From Streptomyces sp. Ru72 (GTDB lineage Bacteria > Actinomycetota > Actinomycetes > Streptomycetales > Streptomycetaceae), in the NCBI RefSeq assembly GCF_002920635.1, contig NZ_PQSR01000037.1, forward strand, positions 1 to 61,226: a stretch of 61,226 nucleotides of DNA. The letters are read 5' to 3'. Below are positions 50,780-59,666 of this stretch, piece after piece. The notes under the pieces were generated by a model, which saw only the letters and a program-made list of their open reading frames with translations, was not told the DNA's origin and made no database searches. A program made the position numbers and the translations under genes. Position 1 is the stretch's first letter, and the number at the start of each line of letters is the position of its first letter.

Positions 50780-51022
50780 CGGGTGAGTACTGCGCCCAGG
50801 TCCATTTCCTCGAAATGTCCGCTCCGGTAGGAGCAGCGGGCGCGCGGGACGACCTCGAGGCCGTCGAGCATCGCCTGCGTGTGCGGGCGCCCGTCGCACT
50901 CCGCTCACGTCCGCCCCGTGGGCGGCGCGGCGCCACCCCTCGTCGAGCATCCGACAGGTCTTGCCGCTCCGGGGCCGCCTCAGGTAGACCTTCGGCCGTC
51001 CTCGCCGTACGTCACCGTTCAT
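50780..51022 (-). pseudogene. N-terminal remnant of a second KdpD
   Basis: On the minus strand GRPKVYLRRPRSGKTCRMLD and, in the neighbouring frame, AECDGRPHTQAMLDGLEVVP with FEEMDLGAVLTRRP align with KdpD residues 6-100 (RGKLRIYLGAAPGVGKTYAM, DRPRTEVMLHGLEQTPRKEL, FTEMDVDAVLARHP). The Walker A loop is degraded and the rest of the gene is absent. It is more diverged than expected for a local copy of the intact kdpD, so it is an old paralog. Confidence 0.7.
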
Positions 51023-51149
51023 CGCCGCCGACGCGCTCCGCTCACTGGATCAACTCCCCTGTGCAGAAGGGGACTCCTTTGACGGAAGCACTTCCGCGGG
51101 CCGGTCAGGGCGGCTGTCAGCGCTTTCTTGGCGCTGGTCACCGGGACGT

Positions 51150-51165
51150 TGACACTGTCTTGACG
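51150..51165. promoter_or_regulatory. Possible KdpE-type box before antiporter gene
   Basis: On the minus strand CGTCAAGACAGTGTCA has two CGTCA-like halves 11 bp apart, as in the boxes before kdp, and lies about 90 bp before the antiporter start. It is the weakest member of the set. Confidence 0.35.
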
Positions 51166-51256
51166 TGCCACTGGCCCGATTGGGTGACAGCGGTGTGCCG
51201 GGAAGTCTGGTCGGCGGGGAGCCACGGTGGCTCCGATCGCAGCTTCAGGGGGCGGC

Positions 51257-52822
51257 ATGCGCAGTGCGGGGACGGTTCTCGCCCTCGTCGTCCTGGCCAC
51301 GGTGGTGGCCACCTTCGCCCGCCGGTGGCGTATCCCCCGCTCCCTCACTGCTTGTGGTCGCGGGTCTCGTCGTGGCGCTGCTGCCGGGCACCCCGCAGAT
51401 CGAAATCAGTCCCGACATCATCGGCCTGGTCGTGCTGCCTCCCCTGCTCTACGCGAGCGCCGAGGACATGCCCTGGCGGGAGCTGCGCGCGGTGTGGCAG
51501 CCGGTCGGGATCCTCGCGATCGGCCTGGTCCTGGCCTCCGCCGCGGCGGTGGCCGCAGTGGCGTCGCTGGTGACGCCTCTGTTGTGGCATCGTGCTGGGC
51601 GCGGTCCTGGCCAGCACCGACCCGGTGGCGGTCACCGCGCTCGGCCGCAGGCTGGCCCTGCCGCCGAAGGTCCAGGTCCTGGTGCAGGCGGAGAGCCTCT
51701 TCAACGACGCGACCTCCCTGGTGCTGGTCCGGGTGGCGGCGGGCGTCGCCGTGGCCTCGGCGGCCGCCCATCGGGGTGCGGCGGGTGGCGAGTTCCTGCT
51801 GCCCGCGGGCGGCGGCACGGTGATCGGCGCGGCCCTGGCCGGAGTGGTGACGCTGATCCGGCGCCGAACCGAGGACCCGGTCCTGGAGAAGGTGATCGCC
51901 CTGGTCACCCCGTACGCCGCCTACCTGCTCGCGGAGGCCGCGCACACCTCGGGCGTGACGTCGGTGGTGGTGGCCGGGGTGGTCCTGGGCGGGCGGGGCG
52001 ACCGGCTCACCAACGCCCGCATCAGGCTCCAGCTGCACGCCGTCTACGGCACGGTGGTATTCCTGCTGGAGAGCGTCGTCTTCAGCCTCATCGGGCTGGC
52101 CCTGCCCGCGGAGGTGCGGGCGTTGTCCGACGGCGACCGGTCCTGGCCGCTGTACGCCCTCGCCGTCGCCGTCACGCTCATCGCCGTACGCATGCTGTGG
52201 CTCGCGCCCCTGTCGGCGGTCGTCCAGCGCAAGGGCGGCGTCAGCCGCATGAACTGGCGGGTGCCGATGGTCCTCACCTGGCCGGCACCCGAGGGGTGAT
52301 GCCGCTGGCCGCCGCCCTGTCCATCCCCGAGGTCGCGAAGAACGGCACCGCGCTCACGGACCGGCCGCTGGTCCTCGTCCTGACGACCTCGGTCGTGGTC
52401 GTCACCCTCGTCGTGCAGGGCTTCACCCTCGCCCCGGTCGTCCGCCGCTCCGGCATCGCCCTGGAGCCCGCCCACACCGAACGGGAAGAGGTCGAGGCCC
52501 GCTCCCGCCTCGCCCATGCCGGACTCGCCAGGCTGGAGGAACTCGCGGAACTGGAAGCCGTACCGGAGATCGTCCTCGACCGGCTCCGCCGCGCCCTGAC
52601 CGCCCGTCTCGACGACGCCCGCGACCGCCTCGCCGAAAGCAACGGCGGCGGCGTGCCCACCGAGCCCAATGACCTGGTCCACCGTCAGCTGCGCCGCGAC
52701 CTGATCGCGGTGGAGACGGCGGAACTTCAACGCCTGTACGACGACACCGCATCAGCAACACGACCCGACGGCGGCTCCAGCGGTCCCTGGACCTGGAGGA
52801 GGCCCGGCTGACAGACGCCTGA
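51257..52822 (+). pseudogene. NhaP/CPA1-type Na+(K+)/H+ antiporter, four frameshifts
   Basis: ATG 51257 opens RSAGTVLALVVLATVVATFA. Shifts near 51340, 51592, 52293 and 52745 break the frame, but the pieces give a complete antiporter. Piece 2 is LLVVAGLVVALLPGTPQIEI and LVVLPPLLYASAEDMPWREL. Piece 3 is LGAVLASTDPVAVTALGRRL (the DP ion site) and ESLFNDATSLVLVRVA (the ND ion site). Later come GTRGVMPLAAALSIP and the cytoplasmic tail ISNTTRRRLQRSLDLEEARL. Members exchange Na+ or K+ for protons. The gene is dead as written, unless several of the shifts are assembly errors. Confidence 0.85.
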
Positions 52823-52833
52823 AGGAGCCACGG

Positions 52834-53020
52834 TCAGCGGAACTCGGCCAACCTCGGCCGCAGTCCGAGCACGGTGAGGAGCATCGCCGCGAACAGCAGG
52901 CCGTCTACCCAGGGCAGCAGGTCGCTCACCGCCGACCTGCCCGCACGGACGGAGGCCGCGAAGTGTTCGCGGTTGATGTCCGTCACCTGGTCGAGGGCGG
53001 CCATCCACGCCCCGAAGTGC
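52834..53020 (-). pseudogene. C-terminal fragment of a membrane protein
   Basis: The minus strand encodes ALDQVTDINREHFAASVRAG, then LPWVDGLLFAAMLLTVLGLR and PRLAEFR to a stop at 52834. This is the final extracellular helix and last membrane helix of a common two-helix Streptomyces membrane protein. The part upstream of about 53020 is replaced by the APC permease sequence on the other strand. Confidence 0.55.
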
Positions 53021-53030
53021 GCGTGGCCAC

Positions 53031-54336
53031 GTGGTCACCGACTGGACCGGCGCCCTGACCACCGAGCACGGCAACGTCCTCGCCATGATCGGCGTCTCCC
53101 TGCTGGTCTTCCCGAAGCTCGCGCTCGGCCTGTCCGGCTTCGAGACCGGCGTCGCCGTCATGCCCCACGTCCAGGGCGACCCCGGCGACACCGAGGACCA
53201 GCCCGCGGGCCGGATCCGCGACACCAAGAAACTGCTCACGGCCGCCGCGCTGATCATGAGCGTCTTCCTGATCACCACCAGCTTCATCACCACCGTGCTG
53301 ATCCCGGCGAAGGAGTTCGAGCCGGGCGGCCAGGCCAACGGCCGTGCGCTGGCGTACCTCGCCCACGAGTATCTGGGCGGCGGTCTCGGCACCCTCTACG
53401 ACGTCTCGACGATCGCGATCCTGTGGTTCGCGGGTGCCTCCGCCATGGCCGGGCTGCTCAACCTGATGCCCCGCTACCTGCCCCGCTACGGCATGGCCCC
53501 GCACTGGGCCCGCGCGGTGCGCCCCATGGTCATCGTCTTCACCCCTGATCGCCTTCCTGGTCACCTGGACCTTCGACGCCAACGTCGACGCCCAGGGCGG
53601 CGCCTACGCCACCGGCGTCCTGGTGCTGATGTCGTCGGCGGCGATCGCGATGACCATCGCAGCGCGCAAGGCCCGCCAACGGGGTTGGACCATCGGCTTC
53701 GCGGTCGTATCGGCGGTCCTGCTGTACGTCACCGTCGTCAACGTCATCGAACGGCCGGACGGTGTGAAGATCGGCGCCTGCTTCATCGCCGGCATCATCC
53801 TGGTGTCGCTGCTGTCCCGGCTCGCTCGAGCCTTCGAACTTCGCGTCACTCATGTGACGCTGGACGACATGGCGGAACGTTTCATTCGGGACATGTCCCA
53901 CCGCAAGATCCGGTTCGTCGCCAACGAGCCCGGTGAGCGGGACGCCCGCGAGTACCGCGCCAAGATCGAGCAGATCCGACAGGACAACGACATCCCCAGT
54001 CAGGAGGACTTCGTCTTCGTCGAGGTGACCGTCACCGACCCCTCCGAATTCGAGGCCGGCCTGACGGTGCGCGGGGAAGTGCTGCACGACCGGTACCGCG
54101 TACTGACGCTGGAGTCGTCGTCCATTCCGAACGCCCTGGCCGCGCTGCTCCTCCGCGTCCGCGACACGACCGGCCGCACCCCGCACATCTACTTCGAGTG
54201 GACCGAAGGCGGCCCGTACGCCAACTTCCTCCGCTTCTTCCTCTTCGGCCAGGGCGAGGTGGCCCCGGTCACCCGCGAGGTGCTGCGCGAGGCGGAGGCG
54301 GACCGGGAGCTGCGCCCGAGGGTCCATGTGGGCTGA
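53031..54336 (+). pseudogene. APC-superfamily permease, N-terminus lost and frameshifted
   Basis: From about 53031 the second half of a large APC permease is readable: VLAMIGVSLLVFPKLALGLS, GFETGVAVMPHVQGDPGDTE, STIAILWFAGASAMAGLLNL. A shift at about 53545 leads to LIAFLVTWTFDANVDAQGGA. A long cytoplasmic domain follows (FVFVEVTVTDPSEFEAGLTV, IYFEWTEGGPYANFLRFFLF) to 54336. Roughly the first 200 residues are missing. The family includes KimA-like potassium importers, which would suit the neighbourhood, but amino-acid transport cannot be excluded. Confidence 0.78.
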
Positions 54337-54348
54337 GCCGGGCGCAGG

Positions 54349-54368
54349 CGTCAGGATCCCGTCAAGAT
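54349..54368. promoter_or_regulatory. Candidate KdpE box before paralogous membrane protein
   Basis: CGTCAGGATCCCGTCAAGAT has the CGTCA-N6-CGTCA arrangement of the sites before kdp and before 46409, 72 bp upstream of the ATG at 54440. Confidence 0.5.
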
Positions 54369-54439
54369 CGGTGCCTGCGGCGTTAGAACAGCGTCAGCGG
54401 CACGTGCCCCCGCATACACACCCGCCTACCGTCGGCATT

Positions 54440-54958
54440 ATGCGCAGGAGAAGTCCGCCAGGACCGGTCGGCGACCGCCACTGGAGCGGCAGCGCCCGGC
54501 TCGCGGCCCTCTGTGCTGGCGTCTTCGCCGCGCTGACCCTGCTCATCGACTGGGACGCCAGCACCCTAACCGCACCCCGCGCGCTACTGTGGACCGCCCT
54601 GTCCGCCGCGATCTTCGTCATGCTGCTGCCGCACCGCGTGACGGCGGGTCCTGGCTGGCTGGCCGTACGCAGCCCACTGCGCCGACAGACCGTACGGACC
54701 GACGCCCTGACGTCCCTACAGCAGTACGGCGACGTCAGCACCCACCTCGTTCTGAGGGACGCGTACGGCCACCGTCTGGAACTCGACCCACGCGTCCTCG
54801 CCACCAACCCCTTCCTCTGGCACGAACTCGACACCGGCGTCCGCCGCTCCCTCGAGCGCGGGACACTCCGCCAAGGAACGGACGTCCTGGAGCACCTGGG
54901 TCGGCAGATCGACGGCGAGACGGCCCAGGCGGTCCTCAGAGCCTCTGGCCTGTCCTGA
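54440..54958 (+). CDS. Membrane protein, paralog of the 46.4-kb gene
   Basis: 172 residues from ATG 54440. Two membrane helices (AALCAGVFAALTLLIDWDAS, LLWTALSAAIFVMLLPHRVT) are followed by WLAVRSPLRRQTVRTDALTS and LRDAYGHRLELDPRVLATNP, with a helical end LEHLGRQIDGETAQAVLRAS. Shared positions with the 46409 protein include LLIDW, the VRT-x-x-L strand, LRDA-x-G-x-R-x-x-xDP-x-VL-x-NP and the RxIDxETA ending. The fold of the soluble part resembles small PH-like domains on membrane anchors. It follows the APC permease gene with a candidate KdpE box; function unknown. Confidence 0.8.
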   Translation: MRRRSPPGPVGDRHWSGSARLAALCAGVFAALTLLIDWDASTLTAPRALLWTALSAAIFVMLLPHRVTAGPGWLAVRSPLRRQTVRTDALTSLQQYGDVSTHLVLRDAYGHRLELDPRVLATNPFLWHELDTGVRRSLERGTLRQGTDVLEHLGRQIDGETAQAVLRASGLS

Positions 54959-55067
54959 TCGCCAGCGGGCGCGAAGACGCCGGCCGTCAACCTCGGGGAA
55001 CTCCACGCAGCGCTAGCCCGCCACGCCACCGGCTCACCCCCCGGCTGACGGGGGCGACCGCGTCGTC

Positions 55068-55548
55068 CTACAGGGGCCGGTGCCCGGCGACGGCGCCGCC
55101 CGGGTCGTCCAGCAGGGCGATGCGGGCGGTGGATGCGCATACCCACCGGCTCCCGCTGCACTTCGAAGCCCTGGGCGACGGCCATCACGATCTCCAGACC
55201 GTGCTGTCCCACCCGGCCCGCGTCGGCGGCCCGGGCCACCGGCAGCACCGGATCGCAGTCCCACACCACGACCTCCACCGCGTCGCCGACGATGCGCAGG
55301 TCCATCAGCACCGGTCCCGGCGCGTACTTGCGGGCATTGGTCACCAGCTCACTGACCGCCAGCTGGGTCAGGTCCATGGCACGCTGCGAGACTGGCAAAC
55401 CGCGCTCGGCCTGGACGCGCGTGAGGAAGCCGACGGCGAGATGGCGGGCGCGGGCAATGCACATGCCGTCGCCTTCCAGAGCCACTGTGGCCTGTACGGC
55501 CTGATCATCCGGTACCGCACTGTCCTCACCCACGGGGGCTGGTTCCAT
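55068..55548 (-). pseudogene. RsbW-like anti-sigma ATPase with late frameshift
   Basis: ATG 55548 with AGGAGA upstream. A HATPase_c_2 domain: N-terminal strand TVALEGDGMCIARARHLAVG, N-box TQLAVSELVTNARKYAPGPV, and D/G-box VEVVVWDCDPVLPVARAA with GQHGLEIVMAVAQGFEVQRE. One extra base at about 55137 spoils the last strand; the expected ending (ARIALLDDPGGAVAGHRPL) lies in the next frame and stops at 55068. These Ser/Thr kinases bind sigma factors or phosphorylate antagonists. A STAS antagonist gene is divergently placed, so the two may be partners. Confidence 0.82.
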
Positions 55549-55694
55549 CGCGGCTCGTCTCTCCTACCCCGTTCACACCCCGCGCGTACCCACGCATGCT
55601 TGGTACACGCTTTACGCCCTGGTCGCGAGGGCATTACCCGCTCTGTACAGGGCAGCAGTGCAGGTGAAGGTCTCGGTGTGCCAGTATCACGCAC

Positions 55695-56071
55695 ATGGCC
55701 GAGGGAGAGATAGCGAACACCGAACACGCTGTACAGCCAGGACAGCTGTCGGTTGTCTCCAACACCACCGACGGCATCCGCGTGCTGACCTTGGCGGGAG
55801 AGATCGACCACCACACCAGCCAGACGCTCCGCCAGGCCCTGGACGCCTCCGACGCTCCCCGCCCCCGCATCGTGGTCGATCTGAGCCGGGTCACCTTCAT
55901 GGACTCCACCGGCATCAACATCCTCATCGCCGCCCACCGCACCTCACCGAGGCCAGCGGCTGGCTACGCCTGGCCGCACCGACCGAGGCCGTGATGCGCA
56001 CCCTGCAGATCGTCGGCGTTGATGCCGTCATCGACTGCCGCGAAACCCTGCGCCAAGCACTCACCACCTGA
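55695..56071 (+). pseudogene. STAS anti-sigma antagonist with one frameshift
   Basis: ATG 55695. The STAS core reads LSVVSNTTDGIRVLTLAGEI, DHHTSQTLRQALDASDAPRP, and VVDLSRVTFMDSTGINILIA with the phosphorylatable Ser in MDSTG. A one-base loss near 55945 shifts the frame. The last strand and helix (LTEASGWLRLAAPTEAVMRT, LQIVGVDAVIDCRETL) continue in the next frame to 56071. Such proteins free a sigma factor by binding the RsbW-type kinase. It lies about 145 bp from the divergent anti-sigma gene. Confidence 0.83.
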
Positions 56072-56371
56072 CCAATCCCACATGCCGGGCATCGCATCAT
56101 CAGCGTCACCAATGGGCTAAAAACCTCACGGGGCATCGCCGGGTCGTGGCAGCGCCGGGGCAGCACCGGATCCAGCGATTGGGCGAAGACCCTGTTGCAG
56201 ACACCTACACGGCTCGTGATCGTTGAGAGGGCGAGGCCCTGCCTCTCCTCCAGCAGGTGGGGGCTGCACCCGCGCTCTGGTGCAGCCCCCACTGCACTGT
56301 TCGGGCGTATCAACAGCCTTCGTGCCTGACTGATCAGCGCAGATCTCGTTGGTTCCCGAAGGAGGCAACAC

Positions 56372-56647
56372 ATGGGGCACTGGGTGTACGAGTTCGTGGG
56401 CTGTCCCAACACCGGGGACCATCAGCAGATCGCCGATGAAGACGAGCCGGGCGAGGTCGTCTTCCGCGAACGCCCCGGCGGCCTCGGCATCATCGACGGA
56501 TTCGTACACGACAGCGTCGACGAAGTGATGATAATGGCCCGCTTCCGATGGGTGGCCGGTGGCGACCCGTCGACGGTGGCACCGAGGGTCCTCGAAGCAG
56601 CCGGAGAACAACTTCCACCAGCGACTGATGAGGCAGGCAGCCAGTGA
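56372..56647 (+). CDS. Hypothetical protein, 91 residues
   Basis: ATG 56372 with a GAAGGAGG Shine-Dalgarno about 8 bp upstream. The protein is acidic and soluble (MGHWVYEFVGCPNTGDHQQI, EVVFRERPGGLGIIDGFVHD) with no recognised domain. It overlaps the next gene by 4 bp (GTGA), so the two are co-translated and probably act together. Confidence 0.65.
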   Translation: MGHWVYEFVGCPNTGDHQQIADEDEPGEVVFRERPGGLGIIDGFVHDSVDEVMIMARFRWVAGGDPSTVAPRVLEAAGEQLPPATDEAGSQ

Positions 56648-57075
56648 GGGAGGACGACGGGCCGGAGGCCGGCGGCGAGGAAGAAGCCGAGCCGGAGATC
56701 TGCGATCTGTGCGGAGCTGTGGTCTCTGACAGCACCGAGTGGTACGCGCTGGTGCGTGACTCCTCCGCGATCCACGCGGTGGAGTCGAAGTACGACGGCA
56801 AGCGGATGCTGGTCGGGTGCTCACGCGAGCACCTCGAGGATCTGGTCGAGCAGTACAAACGCCGCCCGTTCGTGGACGCCGAACTATGGGCCGGGAAGAT
56901 CGCCCGGGTGCTGCGGAGGCATCCCGAGGGGGTCAGCGAGGAGGACCTGGCCCGGGAGAGCGGCCTGACGCATGAGCAGATCCAGCGCGGCGTCATGTGG
57001 CAGAACACCGAAGCCCAGCGCTGGCTCGAACAGCACAGCCCGGACGAAGACGACAGCCCGGGCGGCGACCAGTAG
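56644..57075 (+). CDS. Hypothetical protein with CxxC motif
   Basis: 143 residues from GTG 56644, overlapping the upstream stop. An acidic N-terminus leads to PEICDLCGAVVSDSTEWYAL with a CxxC pair, a later Cys in MLVGCSREHLEDLVEQY, and a helical winged-helix-like part (EGVSEEDLARESGLTHEQIQ). The CxxC and the later Cys/His could bind zinc. No established function. Confidence 0.65.
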   Translation: MREDDGPEAGGEEEAEPEICDLCGAVVSDSTEWYALVRDSSAIHAVESKYDGKRMLVGCSREHLEDLVEQYKRRPFVDAELWAGKIARVLRRHPEGVSEEDLARESGLTHEQIQRGVMWQNTEAQRWLEQHSPDEDDSPGGDQ

Positions 57076-57346
57076 GGCGACGTGCCGGACGGGGCCTTGG
57101 GGAGGGCGGAGGACCCCGGGTTGGGGTGAGGCCATGACAGCCCGGGGTCTTCCGCCGTCAGCCGTCGTGTGGCGGACACGTAAGCTCAACGGTCGCGGCT
57201 TGCGGCGGTCACGCTCGCGTCACGCGCTGTCCGGTGGTTTCCCACGATGGCGCTACTGAACATGAACTCGCGATGTCGGGCGGTTCGCAGCCTTTCCTGG
57301 GCACGCGCTGCCCGACTCGGTGTGTGTTTCGTGTAGTGACCTGCCG

Positions 57347-57955
57347 TTACGGAGCGAGCTGGGTCGGGCGCGCCGGGTCGTCCTGGTTGCCGCGCTGCGC
57401 GAGGAGCTGCTCGGCTAGCTCCCGCGCGGATAGGACCGGGTTGGTGTCGGGGCGGGTGGCTCCGGCCGCCAGGGCTCCGTCGATGAGCAGCAGGAGCTGG
57501 TCGGCGGCGTGGGCGGGATGGGGATGGCCGAGCCTGACGAGCTCGTCTGCCAGGAGCCTGCTCACGCGCTCACGGTATCGGCGGGTGATGGCATGTCCCG
57601 GATGGGCGGGGTCGGCCAGGGCCAGGTCGGCGGCGAGATACCGACAGCCCCGGAAGTTCGGCTCGGTGACGACGGTGGCGAGCTTGTCGAAGACGGCCAG
57701 CAGGCGCTCGCGTGGATCGTCGCCGGCGGCCCGCATGGTCTGCTCGTAGCCGGCCTCGTCCTCGGCGGCGCTACGGCGCAGGACCTCGGCGATCAGGCCG
57801 TCCTTTCCGCCGAAGTGCTCGTAGAGCGACCGACGGGCCACATTCGCGCTTTTGAGCAGGGCGTCCACACCCACGCCGACGCCATGGCGGTAGGTCAGCT
57901 CCTGCGCCGCCTCCAGAAGGCGCTCGCGTGGTCCTGGTTCCGTACGAATGCTCAT
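57347..57955 (-). CDS. TetR-family regulator
   Basis: 202 residues from ATG 57955; the open frame runs far upstream but that part is antisense to other genes. The helix-turn-helix region is GVGVDALLKSANVARRSLYE HFG, and the ligand domain includes PNFRGCRYLAADLALADPAH and AADQLLLLIDGALAAGATRP, typical of TetR proteins near oxidoreductases. It is divergent from the NTF2-like/oxidoreductase genes, with two 16-bp boxes in between. Confidence 0.9.
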   Translation of the reverse strand: MSIRTEPGPRERLLEAAQELTYRHGVGVGVDALLKSANVARRSLYEHFGGKDGLIAEVLRRSAAEDEAGYEQTMRAAGDDPRERLLAVFDKLATVVTEPNFRGCRYLAADLALADPAHPGHAITRRYRERVSRLLADELVRLGHPHPAHAADQLLLLIDGALAAGATRPDTNPVLSARELAEQLLAQRGNQDDPARPTQLAP

Positions 57956-57983
57956 GGGTGCCAGCCTGCCAGTGGTTGACCAG

Positions 57984-58025
57984 TAGATCAACCGTTCTAT
58001 ACATTCAATTAGACCGACTGTTCTA
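57984..58025. promoter_or_regulatory. Two 16-bp TetR operator sites
   Basis: TAGATCAACCGTTCTA (57984-57999) and TAGACCGACTGTTCTA (58010-58025) match at 13 of 16 positions and are each imperfect palindromes (TAGA...TCTA). Their centres are 26 bp apart in the divergent promoter. Confidence 0.65.
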
Positions 58026-58042
58026 TCTATCAGGGGGTGGCT

Positions 58043-58441
58043 ATGCGGCCTCACACGACCGCCGCTGTCATCGACCGCTTCAACTACGCGTTCGTCCACC
58101 ACGAGCCCGACGCACTCGACGACCTGGTGGGCGAAGACTGCGTCATGGAGGCGATCCAGCCCGCGCCGGACGGTGATCGCTACGAAGGCCGGGAGGCGTG
58201 TCTCGCCTTCTGGCGGGTGCTCGCGGCCGACCGCACGACCCAGTTCCAGCCCGAGGACGTGGCCGTCGCGGGCGACCGGGCGACGATCCGCTGGCGCTAC
58301 CGCTTCGGCGACGGGCCCACCGACTCCGTGCGCGGCGTGAACCTCATGCGCGTCGAGGACGGCTTGATCGTGGAGGCCTTCGGTTACAGCAAGACCGCCG
58401 GCGAAGTCCCGTTGGCCACCGACTCGGACGCCGACACGTGA
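58043..58441 (+). CDS. NTF2-like/SnoaL-type protein
   Basis: 132 residues from ATG 58043, with CAGGGGG about 6 bp upstream; GTG 58037 is possible. The cone-shaped NTF2 fold is recognisable: VIDRFNYAFVHHEPDALDDL, CVMEAIQPAPDGDRYEGREA, FQPEDVAVAGDRATIRWRYR and VRGVNLMRVEDGLIVEAFGY. Members are ligand-binding proteins or small isomerases/hydrolases; the substrate is unknown. It is followed 39 bp later by an oxidoreductase gene and shares the TetR-controlled promoter. Confidence 0.85.
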   Translation: MRPHTTAAVIDRFNYAFVHHEPDALDDLVGEDCVMEAIQPAPDGDRYEGREACLAFWRVLAADRTTQFQPEDVAVAGDRATIRWRYRFGDGPTDSVRGVNLMRVEDGLIVEAFGYSKTAGEVPLATDSDADT

Positions 58442-58480
58442 GCGGCAGCCGAGCAGGACACGAGAAAGGTGCACCGTTCC

Positions 58481-59491
58481 ATGCGTAGTTACCACGTCGA
58501 CAGCGGCGCCGAGATCGACGGCCTGGCAATCCGTGAGCATGCAGATCCGGTCCCCGGCCCAGGGCAGGTCCTGGTCGCCATACGCGCCGCCGCCTTGAGC
58601 TATCGCGACCTGATGGTGCTGCGCGGCGACTACGTACTCCCGGTGAAACCCGACGTGGTCCCGGTGGCCGACGGGGCCGGCGAGGTGGTGGCGGTTGGCC
58701 CCGGTGTCACGGCGGTGCGGGTCGGAGAGCGGGTAGCCGGCACGGTCTTCCCGAGCTGGCAGGACGGCCCGTTCGGCATCCAGCACCTCCCGCAGCTCGG
58801 CGGCTCGCTGGACGGCATGCTCACCGAGCTCGCCCTGATCGACGAAACCGCCCTCGTGCCCGTGCCCGAGCACCTGTCCTTCGACGAGGCCGCGGCATTG
58901 CCCTGCGCCGCGGTCACCGCCTGGAACGCCCTGACCGGTGACGGCGACGGCCTGCGACCCGGGCAGACCCTGCTCACCCTCGGCTCCGGCGGAGTGTCCT
59001 TGTTCGCCCTCCAACTCGGTAAGGCCCTCGGGGCCCGCGTGATCGCCACCACCAGCAGCCCGGCCAAGGCGCAACGCCTGGCCGAACTCGGAGCAGACGA
59101 GGTGATCGACTACAAAGCCATTCCCGACTGGGCCAGCAGAGTGCGTGAGCTGACCGACAGCCAGGGCGCCGATCGCGTGGTCGACGTCGCAGGCCTGCTC
59201 GAACAATCACTCAAGGCAGTGAGGGTCGCAGGCCACGTCGCCTGCGTCGGCTTCCTCGCCGAGACCGCACCGCCGATCGATCCCCGAATACTGTTCGGCT
59301 CCGGTGCCACCGTGCGCGCACTCGCCGTCGGCAGCCGGACCCAGTTCCTGGCGATGAACCGGCTCGTCGAGCAGAAGCGGATCCGTCCGGTGATCGACCG
59401 AGCCTTCCCGTTCGACAAGGCCCCGGAGGCATTCCGCTACTACGCGTCAGGATCCGTATTCGGTAAGGTGATCATCAGTAATCGGGTTTGA
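58481..59491 (+). CDS. MDR-type NAD(P)-dependent alcohol dehydrogenase
   Basis: 336 residues from ATG 58481. The N-terminal GroES-like domain (PGPGQVLVAIRAAALSYRDL, VVPVADGAGEVVAVGPGVTA) lacks the usual Cys/His zinc ligands, pointing to a quinone-oxidoreductase-like, zinc-free enzyme. The Rossmann part has TLLTLGSGGVSLFALQLGKA and GADEVIDYKAIPDWASRVRE. It probably reduces an enone or quinone-type compound. It forms an operon with the NTF2-like gene under the divergent TetR regulator. Confidence 0.9.
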   Translation: MRSYHVDSGAEIDGLAIREHADPVPGPGQVLVAIRAAALSYRDLMVLRGDYVLPVKPDVVPVADGAGEVVAVGPGVTAVRVGERVAGTVFPSWQDGPFGIQHLPQLGGSLDGMLTELALIDETALVPVPEHLSFDEAAALPCAAVTAWNALTGDGDGLRPGQTLLTLGSGGVSLFALQLGKALGARVIATTSSPAKAQRLAELGADEVIDYKAIPDWASRVRELTDSQGADRVVDVAGLLEQSLKAVRVAGHVACVGFLAETAPPIDPRILFGSGATVRALAVGSRTQFLAMNRLVEQKRIRPVIDRAFPFDKAPEAFRYYASGSVFGKVIISNRV

Positions 59492-59666
59492 CGCGGGCAG
59501 CCAGGCTTCAACAGCGATGTCGGTAAGACCGTGACGGCTTCTGTCCTCCAGGTCACGCAGCCCAGCGAACGGCGGCGTGTTTGGGGACAGGCCGCCAGCG
59601 GCCTGGAGCGGGAGGATGCACAGCGGTTGCCCGGACTTGGCGTTCATGAGAGCCGACCGGATGCGG

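Noticed and set aside
57956..59206. Upstream extension of the 57.3-kb TetR frame to 619 residues
   Set aside because: The extension is antisense to the NTF2-like and dehydrogenase genes, and the TetR domain starts properly at ATG 57955.
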